A DNA stretch of 64,000 nt, taken from contig NZ_CP159486.1 in assembly GCF_041902845.1 (NCBI RefSeq), positions 62,001 through 126,000 of the forward strand, written 5' to 3'. Below, piece by piece: positions 59,659 to 64,000 of the stretch. Positions within the stretch are counted from its first letter, which is position 1; every line of letters begins with the position of its first letter. The notes under the pieces were generated by a model. That model did no database searches, was not told the origin of the DNA, and was given only the letters and a program-made list of their open reading frames with translations. The DNA is from Limibacterium fermenti (GTDB lineage: Bacteria; Bacteroidota; Bacteroidia; Bacteroidales; Dysgonomonadaceae). The position numbers and the translations under genes are program-made.

Positions 59659-60423
59659 ATGAAAAAGAAACTCGTTATAAAAATAGGGACATCGACACTT
59701 ACGGCCGGGACAAACCGTATCTCATTCGCCGTGATCGAAAGTCTGGCGCGGCAGATCGTTGCCCTGAGACAAACATACGACATCGTAATCGTCTCGTCCG
59801 GAGCCATCGCTACCGCGCGCCAATTTGTGGAAATCAACGGTTTCAGTAAGAAGGTCGAATCCAAGCAGGCTATGTCGGCTATCGGACAGACCAAGCTCAT
59901 GGAGATATACGATACCGTGTTCGGGACATTCGGGCTGAACATCGCACAGATATTAATGACTTACCGTGATTTCGAGAACGATATGGCTAACAGGAATACG
60001 CGTAACACCATCCGAAAACTGTGGGAGGTGGGCTATATCCCCGTCGTCAACGAAAACGATACGGTGGCTGTCGAAGAGATTGTGCTCGGCGATAACGACC
60101 GTTTGTCGTCGCTCGTATCGGTCATCATCGAAGCCGATTTGTTGATTCTCGTATCGGATATCGACGGCATATTCGACCACAATCCGCATCTCTTTTCCGA
60201 AGCCCGTCTTATCGAGGAGGTTTCCGATACCCATTCGGTGAAAGATTATATCGAAGAAAAACATTCGACCTTGGGCACCGGCGGCATGGCCTCGAAAATC
60301 CATGCGGCGGAGACCTGCCTGGCGCATGGCGTGGAAATGTGGATTGTGAACGGCCAACGCGCCGACTATCTGGTCAATGCCCTTAAAGGCGACATTCCGT
60401 TTACTAAATTCAAAAGAAAATGA
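59659..60423 (+). CDS. proB: glutamate 5-kinase (no PUA domain)
   Basis: This 254-residue kinase phosphorylates glutamate to start proline synthesis. The amino-acid-kinase fold shows KKKLVIKIGTSTLTAGTN (about 2-19), IVIVSSGAIATARQ, INENDTVAVEE-type VVNENDTVAVEEI, and GTGGMASKIHAAETCLAHG near 210. The C-terminal PUA domain of E. coli ProB is absent, as in other single-domain enzymes. The 34-bp spacer after proA contains a low-complexity repeat (ATGGACAAT). It overlaps proC by 4 bp. Confidence 0.95.
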   Translation: MKKKLVIKIGTSTLTAGTNRISFAVIESLARQIVALRQTYDIVIVSSGAIATARQFVEINGFSKKVESKQAMSAIGQTKLMEIYDTVFGTFGLNIAQILMTYRDFENDMANRNTRNTIRKLWEVGYIPVVNENDTVAVEEIVLGDNDRLSSLVSVIIEADLLILVSDIDGIFDHNPHLFSEARLIEEVSDTHSVKDYIEEKHSTLGTGGMASKIHAAETCLAHGVEMWIVNGQRADYLVNALKGDIPFTKFKRK

Positions 60424-61196
60424 ATCACGGATTTATCGGTTTCGGCCATCTGGCAAACGCTATTTACGAAGGATTGAGAGAGGAGGAAGACCTGCGCTTC
60501 GGCTATTTCGCCCGCAACGATAAACAGTCCGGCCTCCCTTTTTTCGCCCGACTCGAAGATTTGCTCGCATTTTCCGATGTCATCTGGCTGACCATTAAGC
60601 CTCAGGATTTATCGGGCATATTGCAACAATTGCAATCCTTTCCTTACACCGACAAAGTCTTTGTTTCGCCGGTAGCCGGCAAAAGCATCGCATTTATCGA
60701 ACGGTATTTAGACAAGAGTGCAACTCTTGTACGCATCATGCCCAATATGGCGGTGGCTTACCGCAAGTCGGTGACGGCTTTTGCCACTAATCGGCCTGAC
60801 GACGAAAAGGTGCAAGCCGTGTACCATACACTCGCCTCGTTAGGAAAAGTCGTCCGGCTGGAAGAGCCCCAATTCGACTTGTTTACGGCCGTATTCGGTA
60901 GCGGCCCGGCATTCATTTTAGCCTATCTTAAAGCCTTTAAAGATAAAATACGTGCCTTCGATTTGCCGGAAACCGTACTCGATGCGTTAGTGTTGGAATT
61001 ATCCGAAGGAACGCTGCGCTATTATTCCGAAGGATGCCGGTCGCAGACCCTCGAAGAACTTATCGGCGCTATCAGCAGCAAAGGCGGAACGACTCAAGCG
61101 GGACTCGACTATTTCCGTGACCACCGTCTCGCGGAAACGGCTGATGAAATGCTGGAAGCCGCGCGAAAACGATCGGAAGAAATGGGCCGGGGATAG
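60420..61196 (+). CDS. proC: pyrroline-5-carboxylate reductase
   Basis: This 258-residue NAD(P)H enzyme makes proline in the last step. The Rossmann start is GFIGFGHLANAIYEGL, with IWLTIKPQDL, MPNMAVAYRKSVTAF and the conserved GSGPAFILAYLKAF. The C-terminal dimerisation helix has the ISSKGGTTQAGLDYF signature. It begins at the ATGA overlap with proB, so it is co-translated. It is short but complete. Repeat-rich DNA follows its stop. Confidence 0.95.
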   Translation: MNHGFIGFGHLANAIYEGLREEEDLRFGYFARNDKQSGLPFFARLEDLLAFSDVIWLTIKPQDLSGILQQLQSFPYTDKVFVSPVAGKSIAFIERYLDKSATLVRIMPNMAVAYRKSVTAFATNRPDDEKVQAVYHTLASLGKVVRLEEPQFDLFTAVFGSGPAFILAYLKAFKDKIRAFDLPETVLDALVLELSEGTLRYYSEGCRSQTLEELIGAISSKGGTTQAGLDYFRDHRLAETADEMLEAARKRSEEMGRG

Positions 61197-61290
61197 GGCT
61201 CCGCGATAACACGCCTTCGGCAATAGCTACCTTCGGAACGATAGGCTTGCACCGATAGATTCTTTCGGAATGATAGGGCTTCGCCCGATA
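61190..61290. repeat. diverged ~32-bp intergenic repeats after proC
   Basis: TTCGGAACGATAGG (from 61232) and TTCGGAATGATAGGG (from 61264) begin two units 32 bp apart, each followed by a CCGATA element. An earlier partial unit (GATAGGGCTCCGCGATAAC) starts near 61192. The last unit contains the hairpin GGGC-TTC-GCCC. It lies between the convergent proC and trmH-like genes and may serve as a terminator or processed RNA end. Confidence 0.6.
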
Positions 61291-61824
61291 TTATCGAAGA
61301 GCGTTGAAAAAGTCCCAAATGACAATGCCCGCAGTAACGGACACATTGAGGGAATGTTTGGTTCCGAACTGGGGAATTTCGAGACAACCGTCGGAAGCAT
61401 CGATCACTTCCTGCTGCACGCCGTGCACCTCATGCCCGAGCACAATCGCATAGAAATGCTCTTTTTGGGGAACAAATGTGTCCAATGAGACACTGTTTTG
61501 CGCCTGCTCGATGCTCCATACCTCATATCCCTGCTCCTTTAACTCGTGCACAGCCGATAACGTATCCCCGGCATACCGCCAACCGACCGAGTCTTCGGCC
61601 CCTAAGGCGGTTTTATGTATTTCGGGATCCGGCGGAGTGCCGGTTATGCCGCAAAGGACGATCTCCTTCACGCGAAAAGCGTCGGACGTACGGAAAACCG
61701 AACCGATATTATTGCGGCTGCGGACGTTGTCGAGCACTACGACGAGCGGAATCTTTCCGGCTGAGCGAAATGCGTCAATGCTCAACCGATTTAATTCTTC
61801 AATTTTTAACTTGCGTCTATTCAA
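61291..61824 (-). CDS. TrmH/SpoU-family RNA 2'-O-methyltransferase
   Basis: This 177-residue SPOUT-fold enzyme is single-domain. Motif 1 is DNVRSRNNIGSVFRTSDAF (about 31-49, with the catalytic Arg/Asn), motif 2 is IVLGHEVHGVQQEV (about 126-139), and motif 3 is IPQFGTKHSLNVSVTAGIV (about 150-168). These are the three SpoU signatures. It methylates a ribose in tRNA or rRNA; the exact target (for example position 18 of tRNA or 23S sites) is not decidable. It is convergent with proC across the repeats. Confidence 0.9.
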   Translation of the reverse strand: MNRRKLKIEELNRLSIDAFRSAGKIPLVVVLDNVRSRNNIGSVFRTSDAFRVKEIVLCGITGTPPDPEIHKTALGAEDSVGWRYAGDTLSAVHELKEQGYEVWSIEQAQNSVSLDTFVPQKEHFYAIVLGHEVHGVQQEVIDASDGCLEIPQFGTKHSLNVSVTAGIVIWDFFNALR

Positions 61825-61993
61825 GGGTTTTTATTTTATTGATAATTTCTTCGAAAGCGACTTTTTGTCCGGGTACAACTTTTGTTTGAGAATGGAGGCG
61901 GACAATAATGAATACATCCTCCAATGATGCCATATAAAAGTCGGAACCTGAATGGCTTTATTCCTTTTCCCTGAAACAGGCAACCGTTGGGGC

Positions 61994-62731
61994 CTATTTT
62001 TCCGGATGGATAACAGCCCTTATCATAAACCAAATATGATGCAATAGGGTGGAGGCATGCCCGTAATGCCGCGCCATGATGCGGTAACGCTCCCGAAGAG
62101 AAGCTTTTCGGTTGCGAGTCGTCATCCCCTCGTTTAAATAATTGATGAGCGTCTTGCGGGTGTTATAAATAACGGTGGATTTCTTCATCATGCGGATGCA
62201 CCAATCCACATCGGCCGAAAAACGATACCCCAAATCGTACGGTTCGAAAAGCGAGCGCTTCACCATAAACGCCTGATGGCAAACCAGCATCCCCTGTTTA
62301 AAACTTTTCCAGGTGAGCTTGCCTGGCGCTTTTAAACGCCGCATGTGCAAAAACGCACCTTGGTCGTCCACAATAGCCGTTTCGCCATATAGGATATCGG
62401 GCGAAGTGTTCTGTACCGTCGGGCTCATCATTCTTTCGACCGTATCGGAAGAGAAAAAAGCGTCGCCCGCATTCAGGAAACACAGATAGTCGCCCGAAGC
62501 CATAGCCGCCCCTTTATTCATCGCATCATAGAGACCGTTGTCGGGTTCGCTCACCCATCGCATGCGGGGATTGTCGTAGCGACGGATGAGGTCGAGAGTG
62601 CCGTCTTTCGAGCCGCCGTCGACCAAAATGTGCTCGATAGGCGGATACGTTTGTTCGCCGACACTTCGCAAGGTGCGTTCCAACGTCGCTTCGGCATTGT
62701 AGGTAACGGTAATGACGGATAATGATTTCAT
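61994..62731 (-). CDS. family 2 glycosyltransferase
   Basis: This 245-residue GT-A enzyme begins MKSLSVITVTYNAEATLERT. The motif DGGSKDGTLDLI (about 38-49) and SEPDNGLYDAMNKG (about 60-73) are typical of the GT2 proteins of the WcaA type. A C-terminal hydrophobic stretch suggests membrane association. It most likely adds a sugar to capsule, O-antigen or surface glycan. Its ATG overlaps the stop of the GT4 gene as ATGA, so the two are coupled on the minus strand. Confidence 0.88.
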   Translation of the reverse strand: MKSLSVITVTYNAEATLERTLRSVGEQTYPPIEHILVDGGSKDGTLDLIRRYDNPRMRWVSEPDNGLYDAMNKGAAMASGDYLCFLNAGDAFFSSDTVERMMSPTVQNTSPDILYGETAIVDDQGAFLHMRRLKAPGKLTWKSFKQGMLVCHQAFMVKRSLFEPYDLGYRFSADVDWCIRMMKKSTVIYNTRKTLINYLNEGMTTRNRKASLRERYRIMARHYGHASTLLHHIWFMIRAVIHPEK

Positions 62732-63972
62732 TTGTCCAATAATTGTTGATATAACGAGATGTATGTTTGGGCGACGACCGGCCGGTCGTACTCCTTGAGC
62801 ACTTTGCGGCGGGCATTCTGTTGCAATTGAGCATAATCGGCCTCAAAGAGCACCCACCGGATACCTTCGGCAAAGTCGGCCGCGTTGCGGTAATCGGCTA
62901 CATATCCGTTTTGGCGGTGATCGATCATTTCGGGAATGCCGCCGATGCGGAATCCCACACAAGGCGTACCGCAAGCCATGGACTCCATCAGCGTATTCGG
63001 CAGGTTTTCCTGCAAGGAAGGCGTGATGAACACATCCGCCGCATTATAGATGCCGGGCATTTGATGCGGCGGCACGAATCCGGTGCTTTTTGCCGGAAAG
63101 GGTAACTGCCGCTCGATTTCGCCGCCGTCATTGCCGGCAATCAAAAAGAAAAGTTGCTCCTTGTATTCTTGTGCCAGCAACCGGCTCGCTTCGAGCAAAT
63201 AATCGGTGCCTTTGCGTTTGTCGGATGTTTTTACGGCGGCGAACAATACGATCTTCTTATCGTGGGGTAAGCCCCATTGTTGGCGTATTTCCGCCTTGTT
63301 TTCCGGACTATAAGCAGCCGTATCAATTGCGTTCGGAATGGAAAGGACGGTATGCCCGCGGGTGAGGGGGCTTTTTCCGGCCAATGCGGCGAGCCATTGG
63401 CTGCAAGCCGCAAAAGCGAGGTCTCCTGAAGCATACGCCTTTGTTTTACGGCGGAATACGCGATGCGAAACATCCTGCCGTCCCCGGCACTGTAAGTAAG
63501 GACAGTCGCCGCACCCCGCCTCATAACGGCGACAGTCGCGCGCGTGGTGGCAGATGCCGGTGAAAGGCCACATATCGTGCATCGTCCAGACGACCTTTTT
63601 GCCGGAAGCCAGGATGCGCCCGATTTCCCTTACCGACAACATCCCCTGGTTAATCCAATGCAAATGGATGACGTCGGCTTGTGCAAACGCCGGTAGTTTT
63701 GTAACCGAAACGCCGGTAGTCGCTGTGGACACATCAAACAGGTATCGCTTTGAAAGGCGGTTATGCAGATAAATGCCCCCGCGTTCGGCGGCGAAATTCC
63801 ACTTATTGCCGAGCGCGCTGCCGAGCGGCGTCACGCGGTTGTTGCCGGAACGTTTATCGCGCACCAACATGCGTGCATCGACACCTTCGCCGATGAGAGC
63901 GTCCATCAGTCTCGAAGCCGCAATGGCTGCTCCGCCGTAGGTGTCGTATGTGCTTATCAGAAGGACTTTCAT
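62728..63972 (-). CDS. family 4 glycosyltransferase
   Basis: This 414-residue GT-B enzyme has an N-terminal acceptor domain (KVLLISTYDTYGGAAIAASR) and a C-terminal nucleotide-sugar domain with the EX7E motif in ENLPNTLMESMACGTPCVGF (about 330-349). A Cys-rich stretch (GICHHARDCRRYEAGCGDCPY) lies near 133-153, typical of this subgroup of GT4 enzymes that start with GGAAIAA. It acts in surface polysaccharide or glycoprotein-glycan assembly. It overlaps the upstream gene's stop as ATGA, as it does the downstream GT2 gene. Confidence 0.9.
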   Translation of the reverse strand: MKVLLISTYDTYGGAAIAASRLMDALIGEGVDARMLVRDKRSGNNRVTPLGSALGNKWNFAAERGGIYLHNRLSKRYLFDVSTATTGVSVTKLPAFAQADVIHLHWINQGMLSVREIGRILASGKKVVWTMHDMWPFTGICHHARDCRRYEAGCGDCPYLQCRGRQDVSHRVFRRKTKAYASGDLAFAACSQWLAALAGKSPLTRGHTVLSIPNAIDTAAYSPENKAEIRQQWGLPHDKKIVLFAAVKTSDKRKGTDYLLEASRLLAQEYKEQLFFLIAGNDGGEIERQLPFPAKSTGFVPPHQMPGIYNAADVFITPSLQENLPNTLMESMACGTPCVGFRIGGIPEMIDHRQNGYVADYRNAADFAEGIRWVLFEADYAQLQQNARRKVLKEYDRPVVAQTYISLYQQLLDK

Positions 63973-64000
63973 CTTTTCAAATAGCGCTTTAACCGCCTTT
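63969..64000 (-). CDS. C-terminal end of an upstream gene in the glycosyltransferase cluster (cut by window edge)
   Basis: In one minus-strand frame the last bases read RRLKRYLKR followed by TGA at 63971-63969, overlapping the GT4 ATG as ATGA. The same 4-bp coupling occurs between the GT4 and GT2 genes. The basic tail fits the end of another glycosyltransferase or polysaccharide gene, but only nine residues are visible. Confidence 0.4.
   Translation of the reverse strand, partial: RRLKRYLKR

Noticed and set aside
61836..62033. A 65-codon minus-strand frame between the trmH-like and GT2 genes
   Set aside because: It overlaps the GT2 3' end and shows no coding character; the 61825-61993 gap otherwise holds only an imperfect TTGTCCG/CGGACAA stem.
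1..64000. tRNA or rRNA genes
   Set aside because: No cloverleaf-compatible or rRNA-like conserved segment was noticed in the intergenic regions.

Overview
The window comes from a Bacteroidales genome, most like a Bacteroides/Parabacteroides/Tannerella-type gut or oral anaerobe. The signs are two SusC/SusD pairs, a hybrid two-component regulator, many Cys-lipobox lipoproteins with CarboxypepD_reg-like TonB receptors, an HmuY/HmuR pair, A-rich start-site contexts, and recurrent TAnnTTTG -7 promoter boxes. I see no rRNA, tRNA or CRISPR array. The species cannot be fixed from the sequence alone.

Layout. 1-300: start of an IS110-family transposase (minus strand, cut by the window edge) and its structured upstream leader. 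309-12053: a fructan utilisation locus with a fructose-sensing hybrid two-component regulator, SusC, SusD, GH32 glycosidase, MFS sugar permease and fructokinase. A 21-bp-period minisatellite follows, then a terminator. 12456-24047: an iron/heme/siderophore island. It has an AraC regulator divergent from a TonB receptor plus DUF4374 lipoprotein (resembling XusA/XusB), facing a minus-strand series hmuY, hmuR, two FecCD-type permeases, ATPase and binding lipoprotein. 24244-30987: a minus-strand housekeeping run (TPR/PD40 protein, NfeD, FloA, nucleoside phosphorylase, M16 protease).

31313-37916: a TPR-AraC membrane regulator followed by three predicted surface lipoproteins. One is a transglutaminase-like protein. 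Another carries a motif strikingly like the glycine-rich stem of staphylococcal leukocidins, so it is a candidate pore-forming lipoprotein. Their promoter has a 17-bp direct repeat with a 22-bp period, a likely site for the regulator. 38153-42978: a gene remnant, a CPBP protease, a small XRE/DUF2975 pair, guaA and a TlpA-like thioredoxin.

43113-49980: a second SusC/SusD pair with a DAACS-type symporter. It is preceded by a roughly 410-nt leader encoding a 59-residue peptide that ends in a Cys/Met-rich run (CCVMRMCMCR), followed by tandem hairpins. This looks like a sulfur-amino-acid-responsive attenuator and is the best candidate in the window for an undescribed system. 50071-64000: pdxA, rlmN, a YoeB-type toxin-antitoxin pair with a palindromic operator, an esterase, a CDF metal exporter, an S9 oligopeptidase, tcdA, a ParD remnant, a proABC operon under a perfect 21-bp palindrome, a TrmH-type methyltransferase, and the end of a glycosyltransferase cluster.

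All functions are read from motifs and context by eye; no database search was run.
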